Assembly: GCA_023974075.1 (NCBI GenBank)
Contig: JAMFTG010000528.1
Location: forward strand, 1 to 64,000
Direction of reading: 5' to 3'
Length of the DNA stretch: 64,000 nt
DNA from: Chaenocephalus aceratus
Lineage: Eukaryota; Chordata; Actinopteri; Perciformes; Channichthyidae
Part shown: piece by piece, positions 11,605 to 23,600 of the stretch
How positions within the stretch are numbered: the first letter of the stretch is position 1
How the letters are laid out: each line of letters opens with the position of its first letter
Position numbers and translations under genes: made by a program
The notes under the pieces: model-generated
The model's database searches: none
Told to the model about the DNA's origin: nothing
Seen by the model: the letters and a program-made list of their open reading frames with translations, nothing else

Positions 11605-14600
11605 AGCTTGTGGCGCCTGCTTCGATGAAAATAACTTTCTAATATCCATAACTTTATAGGCTAGTAGCTTAAAACTCGTCAGGCACTAGGAAGGATCACT
11701 TCTTCTTCAGGGCAGGGAAGGCTACGCAGTACGCAGGCTAATGTCCCGCAGCGGCTGCCTCTCTGGTGGACTCCGGTACTGCACATTACTCCCGAGACAT
11801 TTAAAAAAAAAAAAAATTAATTTTTTTAAGTGAAACATCCGGGGCTTTTCAGAAAACATCCGGGGCTTGAGCCCAAGTAGCCACCCCCTAGCGCCGCCTC
11901 TGTCACTCACGACGAGCAGAGATGGGGTGGTTACTAAAAAAAATTAATATATTACACTACTTCGTTACTCTCTACATAAAGTAACTCGTTACTTTACTCG
12001 TTACTTTACTCGCAGGGCCGGCCCGCCCCTCCCTGCAGGCAGATCACGCAGACTGCTAAAGTTTCAAATGTTCTCTTTAGTTCAGTTTCCATTGTCGCAT
12101 AAGACTGATCCAGATCCTGAATGTTTTCCTATCTGACCGTGGCTGTCCTCTGTCTCCTGCTATCTGACCATGGCTGTCCTCTGTCTCCTGCTATCTGACC
12201 GTGGCTGTCCTCTGTCTCCTGCTATCTGACCGTGGCTGTCCTCTGTCTCCTGCTATCTGACCGTGGCTGTCCTCTGTCTCCTGCTATCTGACCATGGCTG
12301 TCCTCTGTCTCCTGCTATCTGACCGTGGCTGTCCTCTGTCTCCTGCTATCTGACCGTGGCTGTCCTCTGTCTCCTGCTATCTGACCGTGGCTGTCCTCTG
12401 TCTCCTGCTATCTGACCATGGCTGTCCTCTGTCTCCTGCTATCTGACCGTGGCTGTCCTCTGTCTCCTGCTATCTGACCGTGGCTGTCCTCTGTCTCCTG
12501 CTATCTGACCATGGCTGTCCTCTGTCTCCTGCTATCTGACTGTGGCTGTCCTCTGTCTCCTGCTATCTGACCGTGGCTGTCCTCTGTCTCTTGATATCTG
12601 ACCATGGCTGTCCTCTGTCTCCTGCTATCTGACCGTGGCTGTCCTCTGTCTCCTGCTATCTGACCGTGGCTGTCCTCTGTCTCCTGCTATCTGACCGTGG
12701 CTGTCCTCTGTCTCCTGCTATCTGACCGTGGCTGTCCTCTGTCTCCTGCTATCTGACCGTGGCTGTCCTCTGTCTCCTGCTATCTGACCATGGCTGTCCT
12801 CTGTCTCCTGCTATCTGACCGTGGCTGTCCTCTGTCTGCTGCTATCTGACCATGGCTGTCCTCTGTCTCCTGCTATCTGTATATTTTGCGCAGTCTATCT
12901 CTGCTCACGCTGTTGCGTCGGCGTGTTCTCCTGCGTGTTGGCCATGTGAAGCACTGGAACCAGACACCGCAAAGACTTCAGCCGAGCACGTACGAACTGC
13001 GCATGCGTGAGTGGCAATAACTCTCCTTACCAGCAGGCGGCGATAGTGTGTATTCGTCATTCAAAACAGGCAACAACCGGAAAACAGAGAAGAAGAACAG
13101 ACTACGTGATATAAACAAACAACAAATAGCTGTGCGTTAGCTTCACCTTAGCACGTGTTCTTTGCAGGTGTTTGTTGAGGTTTGATTATGACTGATTTTA
13201 GTAAGTAACGAAGTAACGCGTGTCGGGGCAATGTTAGTAACTGTAGTGTGATTACTGGATTATAAAAGTAGCGCGTTACACTACTCCGTTACCGACAAAA
13301 GTAATATTGTTACACCCAACTCTGCTCACGAGTCTAAAAAACAACTCACGTCAACGCACGTAAGCTACGTGGGCGCCAACGTGAGCGCCCTCGTGACCAA
13401 AATATTTGACGGCGCTGATTGGCTGAAATTATGTTTCGGCGGCACAGTTTACTATTGAGACTTTTGCAACGTGCTGGTTGCTGCTGTTTGGCTCGGGGGC
13501 CGGTAATGATAAACTAATGCCACGGGCAAGGCCAGGCAGGAAACATGTGTCTTATCAGTAACTTTAGACATCGTAACACAATTTTAAACCAGATTTTATT
13601 GTAGATTATACATTTTACTGATACCAATTGTATGATATCTACCTTGTTCATTAAAAATATAAAATATATATATATTTTTTTTATTTTTTTTTATTTTTTG
13701 TATGTGGGAAGAGGTGGGGCGGCGCCCCTAACGCCCCTATGGGCCGGCCGCCACTGTTGTGTACTCTAATCAATATTAATCAAACTAGTGTTCGTTTATA
13801 CATTTTAAGAATCGCGTTTATCTTTTTTGGGAGTGAGTTCTTATTTTATGTATTTGGGTCTACAACAGATGATACAAATGTTTGTGTCAGTAAATGTGTG
13901 CTAACAGAGGCGGGGGTGTTTATGAAAACAACGGGGACAGAGCTGCTGTCAGACGAACAGCTGTGCAGCGTCATCACAAACGGACGTCGCTTCACGTGAC
14001 GCTCTGGAGGAAAGGACGTCCCATTGCTTTTAAAACTAATTTCCCTGCTTCTCGTGGTTTCCTTGCGTCTCTCCATGCTTCCCTGGTGGGAGGGACTAGT
14101 CGCAGGGAAACGACGCAACTGAGGGACGCAAGGATTTCATTTAACCGACCTGAGACGGGGCCCATGTCTCCTTAAATATCGTGCGTCAGCGTCTCACGTG
14201 TTGGGCGTGCTCTCTTCTGACCATATTTGGAAGTACAACTTCCTACAACTTCCTACAGGTTCAACCTCCACTGGCCGCGGCCGCAGCTGGACCCTTCTCG
14301 CTGCTTCCCCTCCTCTCTCCTCGGTTCCCCTCCTCAGTCCTCCGCTCGCATCTCCTGTGGGCAGGACTAAGTCTCGAGGATAGGAGTCGAGGATAGGAGT
14401 CGAGGAGGGGAAATTTGAGTATTGAGAAACCTCTTATGTGTATTATTTTGTCATTAACCTTTTTCGGACCACTTATTTATTTATGTTGGTGACGATCCGA
14501 CCTCCATGCTGCTACTCTGGTTCAAACTGCATCCACCAAACAATATGATTTATCTCCACCTCCCCAAAATAACCAACATCTCACACGGTGTGAGATGTTT

Positions 14601-17600
14601 TTTTTTTAGCTTTCTGTCGTCATTTCCTGCGATCTTCTTCCTGCAGTCAGTCAGAATGAATGAATGAATGGGCATTTCTTTCACTATAGGCAACTATGGG
14701 CGTTACGTGAAGCCCGCAAAAGCTGCGCCGCATTTCGAGTTGATTGTGATTTATAAAGGGAAACCGGCGTAGGAAGTGCCGCACGCAAGTCCTGTGCCGG
14801 TACGCAGTCTTTTATAAATCGGAAAATGTCTGAGCATATTTATTTGGTTTGTCCTATAAGCAACCTTCACACGTGAATCCTACGCAAGGCTTTATAAATG
14901 AGGCCCCAGAAGAGGATTCAGTTTTTGTTGGTATCTGATCATCTAACCTGTTTAATGAAACCCAGTCGAGTACATTAACAAAGAGTAATTGAACTCTTGC
15001 TTCTTGTCTTCATCAGCAAATAATCTACTAATGAAATCATCCTCACTCTACATGTTGGACTTTGTGTAAATTAAGCAAATAAAATAAAAATATGTAAAAA
15101 GTTTCACACTTAAATACATTTTAACAACAGAAACCCACATCCAGGACTCAAGAACTGGGGTGGGGGGTGTGTCCGATATATGGAGTAAGTGGGCTTGCAT
15201 ATGGTCCTGCTGTACACTGGCTTTGATATATAGAGTAAGTGGGCTTGCATATGGTCCTGCTGTACACTGGCTTTGATATATAGAGTAAGTGGGCTTGCAT
15301 ATGGTCCTGCTGTACACTCAATAACTTAGCATGAACTGGCTTTGATATATGGAGTAAGTGGGCTTGCATATGGTCCTGCTGTACACTCAATAACTTAGCA
15401 TGAACTGGCTTTGATGTATGGAGTAAGTGGGCTTGCATATGGTCCTGCTGTACACTCAATAACTTAGCATGAACTGGCTTTGATATATGGAGTAAGTGGG
15501 CTTGCATATGGTCCTGCTGTACACTCAATAACTTAGCATGAACTGGCTTTGATATATGGAGTAAGTGGGCTTGCATATGGTCCTGCTGTACACACAATAA
15601 CTTAGCATGCCTCATGCTCTCCGTGGTGCTGAACCGGGGTTCAGCACCACAGAGAGTGCCTCCCTGCTCCCGCTGCTGCTTCTGCACACCTGTGCTTCTG
15701 CTGGTGACTCTCTGCGCGTGTGCTACCCCAGGCACCCTGAGGTGTGTGCGGGGTCGGTGGGGCCCACGGCCGACAAAAGCTTGGATCAAGGGCTGACTTT
15801 CAACAGATCGCAGCGAAGGAGCTGCTCTGTTACGTACGAAACCCCGACCCAGAATCAGGTCGTCTGCAAGTGATTTAGCACCAGGTTCTCCACAAACATG
15901 CGGTGGTCAACATGGTCCTGCTGTACACTCAATAACTTAGCATGAACTGGCTTTGATATATGGAGTAAGTGGGCTTGCATATGGTCCTGCTGTACACTCA
16001 ATAACTTAGCATGAACTGGCTTTGATATATGGAGTAAGTGGGCTTGCATATGGTCCTGCTGTACACTCAATAAGTTATTGAGAATATGGAAGCCCACTTC
16101 TCAATATTATTAATAATTCCAAAATAATAATAATAGTTTTTATAACTTGTAGATCCCACATCTCAATATGGAAGCCCACTTGCCTGGGGGGTTCCCACTT
16201 CAGGACTCCCACATCTCAATATGGAAGCCCACTTCTCAATATTAATAATAATTCCAAAATAATAATAATAATAATAGTTTTTATAACTATTAAATATGCA
16301 CTTGGGTCAATTCATAAGTAGCGCTGTGGTGCAGTGAGCAGTGAAAGCTGGGTAAAAGTTATGTGAATGCAGCAGCAGCAGGCTGTGACACGGTGGTACA
16401 CAACGATGTGTACACTGGGTCATTCAGAATGTGCTATTTCTGAATAAATAGCACATTCTGAACATATGTCAAACAGAGATTCCTATTAAAAGTTATCTAT
16501 ATATACCTATGGGGATTGGGGCGATGTCCCACATCTCAATATTATTAATAATTCCAAAATAACTATAATAATAATTAATTAATATTAAATATGCACCCAT
16601 ATTGACGTGGGTCACATATAATAATGAATTCAAGGAACTCAAGATTTGATGCCATGGGCGGGATTCGTACCCCTCACTCTCACCAAGGATCAATCAGGAG
16701 CAAGTCTCATTCCATTGCCCCACAAGTGGCGCTAAAAGCTTATTGAACAAAAGTATCATATATAGACTCCACTATAAAGTAAAAAGACATTTCTCTATCG
16801 TTTTGGCGATCAAAATTGACAAAAAAACACATCAAATCACATCTACAAATCAATACGAAGCTAATGAAACCACTTTCAGACTCCTGAACGCGTGTTTACA
16901 AGTTTTAAAACGTAGCAATGGCTTTTCACATCACACCATTGTGTGATATATGATTCATATGATTAATATGATGAAATTAATGTGTATAATGTTTTTAAAT
17001 GTTCCCAATGATTGTTCTTATAATGTCTCTTAAATGTTTTTGTATAAATGTATTTGTTCTGCTATATAATATGGAGAGTCTGACAGGAGTTTCGATCCCG
17101 TGTCACCCGTGTAGCGACCTGTATCGCCTCAAGCTTATAGCTATTATAAACATTCTGAACGGCACATTTACCTATGTTTTCCACCATCAAAATGTACAAA
17201 CGACACATCAAATCACATCTACAGATGAAGACGAAGCGAATGGAATTACTCGCAGACTTCTAGTGTGTGGAAATTGAGAGGTGAGATCTCTCACATTTCT
17301 GGGCTAACCAGAAATGTAAATAGTGCTCAAACAGAAAAACTCGACATGCTAGGAGTCTATGGAGTACTTCCATTCGCTTCTTCTTGATCTGTAGATGTCA
17401 TTTGAGGCATCGTTTGTCCATTTTGATGGTGGAAAACAAAGGGAAATGTATTTTGCTCATTGAAATTGTTAAAGTGAAGCTGAAAGTGACGTCACTGTTG
17501 AGAAACGGAGAGAGCAGGGGAGATAGATCTCACGTCTCGATTTATACACACTATGAGTCTGGCAGTACGTCCATTTGCTTCGTTTTCATCTGTAGATGTG

Positions 17601-20600
17601 AATTGATGTGTCGTTTGTACATTTTACTGGTGGAAAACAAAGCTAAATGTCTCGTTACTCTATTGACGAATCTATAAACCACACTTATTCTAAGCTCTCA
17701 GCGCCACTTGTGGGGCATTGTCCAGGGTTCGAAACCCACCCGAAACTGGTAGTCAAAATAGAATTTATATTATAGATATTATACTATATATATATTGTGG
17801 TGCACTTTTATTTTTATTCAAATATTGCTATATCTGCAATCAAAGTCAGTCCCTCCCAGTACTGGGTACTAGTTAATTCCACTATCCCCACTATATTTAA
17901 AAAATAAGTCATATATAAAAAAATAATTTAATAAAGTCTGAGTTAACTTTTTTTGAGATCCATAGAAAAGGGGTGAAAATGGAAAAAAAGTATCCGAAAA
18001 TAGTGTCCCGTAAGGCGGGTAGAGTCCCTGACAACAGTCCCTTACATTCCTCCAGAGTCAGAAAAAGTCTAAGTTAACTTTTGGAAGAACCATAGAAAAG
18101 GGGTGAAAATGGAAAAAATGTATCCGAAAATAGTGCCTCATATGCGGGTAGAGTCCCCTGACAACTCCACTTTCCTCACATTCCTCCAGAGACCAGTTCA
18201 AAAACTTAAAGTTTTTGAAGAACCATACTGGGGGGTCTCCAGGCAACACATGTACCGGGGCCAGAGTGCACATGGAGTGGGGAGACATTCCTCCATGAAG
18301 TGAGGCAGCCGTTTTTCTTCTGAGTCCTTTCAAAAACCGACTTCCGGTTTCCGATTTTGTGCAGACAGTAGTCTTTTACACCATCAAAATGGACAACCGA
18401 TGCATCGAATGACATCTACAGATCAAGACGAAGCTAACCGAAGTACTCCCAGACTTCTAGCGTGTGAAAAACGTGTGCAAAGTATCCGCAAACGGACCAG
18501 TGGCTGTGATGCTAGCTTTGCTGCTAGCGGTTAGCATTTTCAATGGAAAAATACATTGAAATGGCTGCCGTTAGCTTAGCGACTAGCGGTTAGCATAATA
18601 TTAGTATTTCACACATTCACTGTTCACCCTGACATAAATTATAATGTAACCCATTATCCCTCTCTTAATTCAACACAATTGTTTTATATTTAATAATTCC
18701 ATAATAACTAAACCTATAATAATTAACTTAAAAGTATCCCTCTCTCAATTTAACACATTTTAAATAATTTTCACATTTCCATTAAAAGGTCTCAGGCGGG
18801 TATCATACCCAGGTCGCCCAGAGCAAAGACTAACACTTATCTCAGTACGACACAGGGCCGAAGCTGGGGAACAATAGTCTTGCAAGGGGGGGGAAGAAGG
18901 AAGAAGAAGGGGGAAGAAGAAAAAGGAAGAAAAAAAGAGAAAAAGGAGAAAAGAGGAGAAAAAAACGATTCTCCTGCTCCCAATTTCCCTTCTGTAGCAT
19001 TTAAAAGTGTTTATATACAGTAGTGTTTCAAAAAAAGTATGTATTTGTTTATTTCTTGAGGCGGAAAACACATCCACAAGATTGCAGGATTGAATCCCAA
19101 CTCAGTCAGTATTGAAGTGTATAATATATAGAACATGAGAGGAATAAAAGTGCTTGTGTTGCATATCTTAACATTAATTAATTAGAGATATTGACTGATA
19201 AGACTTGTGTTATACAGTTAACTATTAATATATTTCTATTAATTATTAACTAAAAGTTATTTACTTCTTTCAAGTTTATTAAATACTTTTTTTAAATCAG
19301 GGATAGTTTTTAAGTCACCGATATGGATTTGTATTGAAGCTCATTGTTTCTGTGCTGTGGATAAATAATAAAAATATAACCATTACATTAATATCAACTA
19401 AGGTATAGGTTTTATAATTATTTTGTTTTTGCCTTTCGAACTGCTGCTCGAACAGGTGAACGAAAAAGTATAGAAATTGTAAACATAGTACTCCACTACA
19501 ATTATTGGACAGACACTAGGCATACTTGAAAAAGCCAAACCTTTATTTTATGTTAGTTAAACATAATAACATTTAAAACAGTAGTAAAACGGTATAACAA
19601 AATAATGATAATAACACTCTTAAATAGAAGATAAAATTACTATATACAATTTATACATAAGATATATACACACATAACTATAAAACCGTAAACCAAACTA
19701 TATACATAATTAAGTGTCAATGCCTATGGGGGCAGAAACACTTCTCACTTTTTGTTCCTCATGTCCTTCAGCCACTGCTCCTTTGGCAAAGCCTCAACCA
19801 AGGGGCAGTAAACCACTCCCTTGTACTGGCTGTGTCCAGTTTCCGCCGTGCGAAACTTCCCACACTTTTTGCACGTGTTGTGCACAACCTTGCGGGTCAG
19901 CTTTCGGGTGGCTGGAGCAGGAGCAGGAGCAGGAAGAACAGAGGAGAGGCTGGCATTCGGAGCCTGTGGAGCAGCGACCTGGACCTGCACCTGTGAGGTC
20001 ACTGGATTAAAAATCCAGGAGCAATGGCCCAAAGTTGGAGCAGGGAAGAGCTGTCGCTGCCGCACCATCTGAGGGCCAGAGGGAAGCTGGGGTGGAGCCG
20101 GGAATAGCTGCCGCACCATCTGAGGACCAGAGGGTGGAGCCGGGAATAGCTGAAGCTGGGGACGCAGCTTTAAAGTTGCCGGTGTTGCTGTTGTGGGCGA
20201 GGCCTTCCTCTTTAGCTTTACCTGGCCAACGGTGCTACTTGGGAGGATGTAATGGTGAGCAACACCTGGCTGGGGGGCTGCTGATTGGGGGCGAACATTG
20301 GCAGGGGGAAGAGGGTCAGATGCCACAGACAGGCGGCTAGGCAACACCACTGCATTGTCTTCCCTTTTAACCCTCTTATTGTGCCACTGCATCAGGGTGG
20401 TGTGGCTCACGTCCACCAGCTGCAGGGTGGTCTGCTGCATCACTGTCCCATTGGACAGAATGCGGCGCCTGATTTTCCTGTAGTCCTCCAGGATGAGATC
20501 CCATCTTGACACTGTGCCAGTCCCCCTCTTCCTGGGACTACGGTGGATAACACAGAGCCTGACAAAGATCGCCTCAATCAGGCGGCAGCAATCTGGCCAC

Positions 20601-23600
20601 TGTGCAAGTGGGGCAGTGGTGGTGAGAGCATGCCTCTTCAAACTCTCCACCCCTGGAGTGAACTCCTGCTTCTTTTTAGGAGACCTGAACCGCCCTGTGT
20701 TCAGCCTGCTCTGATGTCTGGCAGCAAAAACCACCCTTTGCTTGTCATAGTCCAGCAGGTTCTGCCACAGAGCAACTAACCTGAGAGAGGGAGAGCACAG
20801 CACATAAGACAAGAATATCTCAAAGTGTGAACTTGTATATGCACAGAGGAAAAGCAGCTTGACTGTTCATGATCCTGACCTGCTGGTTTGTTAGGACCAT
20901 AGTCAGCTGGTTCCTCAGCTCCACCAGACACTCTGCCAAGCTGTCCACTCGGTCCATGCCTGCCATGCCAGAGTCATCCACAGCCTGCCAACATATAGAA
21001 AAGAGAAAAATAATGTGAGGACAGTGAAAAAGGACAACCACAGCTAAAACACATAATTGCATATTGATTTATATACCCCAGACTCATCAGGAGGCGCTGA
21101 ATCAAGTGCTAAAGAGACACCTGGCTGAGGCATGGAGGCTGGAGCCTGCGAGGAGGCAGAAGGTCGAGAGGCGGCAGCGGACAGGGAGGGCAGAGAGGAG
21201 GCACAAGGGTGCAAGGAGTCAGCAGCATGGGCGTATGCCACAGCTTGCTTGGACGCAGCAGCCAGGGAGGAGGAAGCAGCTGTGGAGGAGGAAGCAGCTG
21301 TGGAGGAGGAAGCAGCCAGGGAGGAGGAAGCAGCTGTGGAGGAGGAAGCAACCAGGGAGGAGGAAGCAACCAGGGAGGAGGAAGCAACCAGGGAGGAGGA
21401 AGCAGCTGTGGAGGAGGAAGCAACCAGGGAGGAGGAAGCAGCTGTGGAGGAGGAAGCAACCATGGAGGAGGAAGCAACCAGGGAGGAGGAAGCAGCCAGG
21501 GAGGAGGAAGCAACCAGGGAGGAGGAAGCAGCCAGGGAGGAGGAAGCAACCAGGGAGGAGGAAGCAGCCAGGGAGGAGGAAGCAACCAGGGAGGAGGAAG
21601 CAGCTGTGGAGGAGGAAGCAACCATGGAGGAGGAAGCAACCAGGGAGGAGGAGGAAGCAGCCAGGGAGGAGGAAGCAACCAGGGAGGAGGAAGCAGCTTT
21701 GGAGGAGGAAGCAACCAGGGAGGAGGAAGCAACCAGGGCGGAGGAAGCAACCAGGGAGGAGGAAGCAACCAGGGAGGAGGAAGCAACCAGGGAGGAGGAA
21801 GCTACTAGGGAGGAGGCCGCAGGCTGGGAGGAGGAGAGTGTTGCAGAGGGACAAGGCAAGGAGGAGATGGAGATCCCTGGGTCAGCAAGGAGGAGGAAGC
21901 AACCAGGGAGGAGGAAGCAACCAGGGAGGAGGAAGCAACCAGGGAGGAGGATATCCCTGCCGTACATGGACAGCACCCAGAGACTGCTTGGGAGGAGGCT
22001 GGGCTCTGGGGGCTCCTGGCAGACCACAGGGAGGAGGCTGGGCTCTGGGGGTAACTACTGGGGGTGTGATATAAAATATATGCATGAGGCATTTCTTAAT
22101 CTGAAACTATCATCATTATGTTTTAGTCTGGAGTGAGTCACTCAGTGTAAATCCTATGATTGATAATATTTGCACCAGTAAATTGTAAATGTCCAGTAAT
22201 ATACTTATCATATGTGAATAATAAGTAATAGGTACATATGTTTCTATACTTTACCTTCTGACAGAGGTCGCCTCACTTCCGTTTCCTTGGAGCAGGTTTA
22301 TCCCTCCTGAAGGCCAAAGCCCGTCCATTCTGCATCTCCCATTTTGTTATGGCTTATAGGTTTAGTGATCATCTAAACTTTAAGTAAAATAACAATGCAA
22401 GTGTTAGAGAGACCTACACTGCAAAGCGAACAACACTGACACCATGTTAACCATTATTTACACAGGTTATCTACACATATAATCATGTATAAACACACAT
22501 CATGTTCATAAACGGGGAAGTTGTCCTTTTATCCATATATGATTGATGTATGTATATTGAATTACAATTAATGTAATGTTATATACAGTATATAGCTATC
22601 TTGAATATATATTCAACAATATACTGTATCCTTCCTGGAGCATATGACACACTTTATCATATCATAGTGAGCAACGATCCCTTATCTCACATAAAGATAT
22701 TTATATCTTATAATATATGATATACTTTAGGTGTCTATATGAACAAATAAACTGATAAACTGATAAACTCATAAAATGCCACCAGTAACCAATAGGCATC
22801 TTAACCAAATCTGTAAAGTAACTAAAGGTAAGCTATTAAACACATGTCGTGGAGTAAAAGTACACCATTTACCTCTGAATTGTAGTGAAGTAGAAGTACA
22901 CAGTAGAAAAATATGGAAACACTCAAGTGAAGTATAAGTATCTCAAAATTCTACTTAAGTACAGTACTTGAGTAAATGTTCTTAGTTACTTCCCACCTCT
23001 GTGTATACAGTATATATGCTGTATGACTTCTGTACCACTGCTCACAGAAGTGTAGTTACTAATTACAACATGCCCATTAATACAAGAGTCGTTTAACAAC
23101 TTATTTAAATTACTGTTGTCAATCGGATGTACAACGCATGGCTGTTGACATTGATTAATATAATAACGTGTATTTAACCTAGACACGATAGCATTAGCAA
23201 TGCTGGCTTGCTAACTTTATGCAGACTGAAGTTGCCGACTGTATACCGTAATGTAAAAGTTGACGCCAAAACGACGGTTGTAAAAATAGGTTTTATGACT
23301 GTAGGGAAAATAGAAACAATAGTGTTGTCACTTACTCTGAATAATGCGCCTCGCGATTTGTCCACTGTCAACCAAAAGCATGAGGGGGGCGGGTTCGGAG
23401 AGAAGCCGTGCCGTGAGTGGCTCTGTCCATTGTGATGCCGTGACGTGATTGGCTCCGTCCATTGTGAACTCGCGTCGTGATTGGTTTAGGTCCAATCTCA
23501 CAATGGACAGCGAGTATCATGATTGGGTGATAGGATTGGATTTTGACAGACGGTCCTGCGCCAGCTAGAGCCGCTTAGAGATTACAGGGAAAAAAGTATA

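Larger units (their letters stand above)
8666..13756. mobile_element. hAT-like element, ~5.1 kb, with nested insertions
   Basis: The ends are CAGTGGCGGCTGG and CCGGCCGCCACTG, imperfect inverted repeats. The flanks are TTGTGCAC (8658-8665) and TTGTGTAC (13757-13764), an 8-bp target duplication with one difference, as expected for hAT. No transposase remains; the interior is filled with other repeats. Confidence 0.7.
6388..14907. mobile_element. Composite transposon block with Harbinger-like ends
   Basis: The block starts GGGGCTTCATTTATAAA and ends with the inverse, TTTATAAATGAGGCCCC. The intron after the second exon copy (33052-33100) reads GACCTGAAGAGGATTC where this intron has GACCT, the 8.5-kb block, then AGAAGAGGATTC. 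That paralogous stretch is in effect an empty site and shows the block arrived as one insertion. Nested inside are a hAT element (8666-13756), a TTAA MITE and a minisatellite. Within it, 6388-8665 holds inverted repeats (6425-6475 against 8076-8135) and no recognisable gene. Confidence 0.6.

Noticed and set aside
12127..12877. CRISPR-like array
   Set aside because: The 31-bp units are contiguous with no spacers, and the genome is a vertebrate; it is a minisatellite.
15148..15789. 213-codon minus-strand frame with [20 protein letters not shown] repeats
   Set aside because: Tandem 69-bp units divisible by three; the frame runs on into the 28S-derived segment, which is not coding.
21064..22136. 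Several 200-330-codon open frames on both strands
   Set aside because: They are all readings of the 18-bp minisatellite, which is free of stops in every frame. Only the minus-strand frame adjoining a splice donor was kept, at low confidence.
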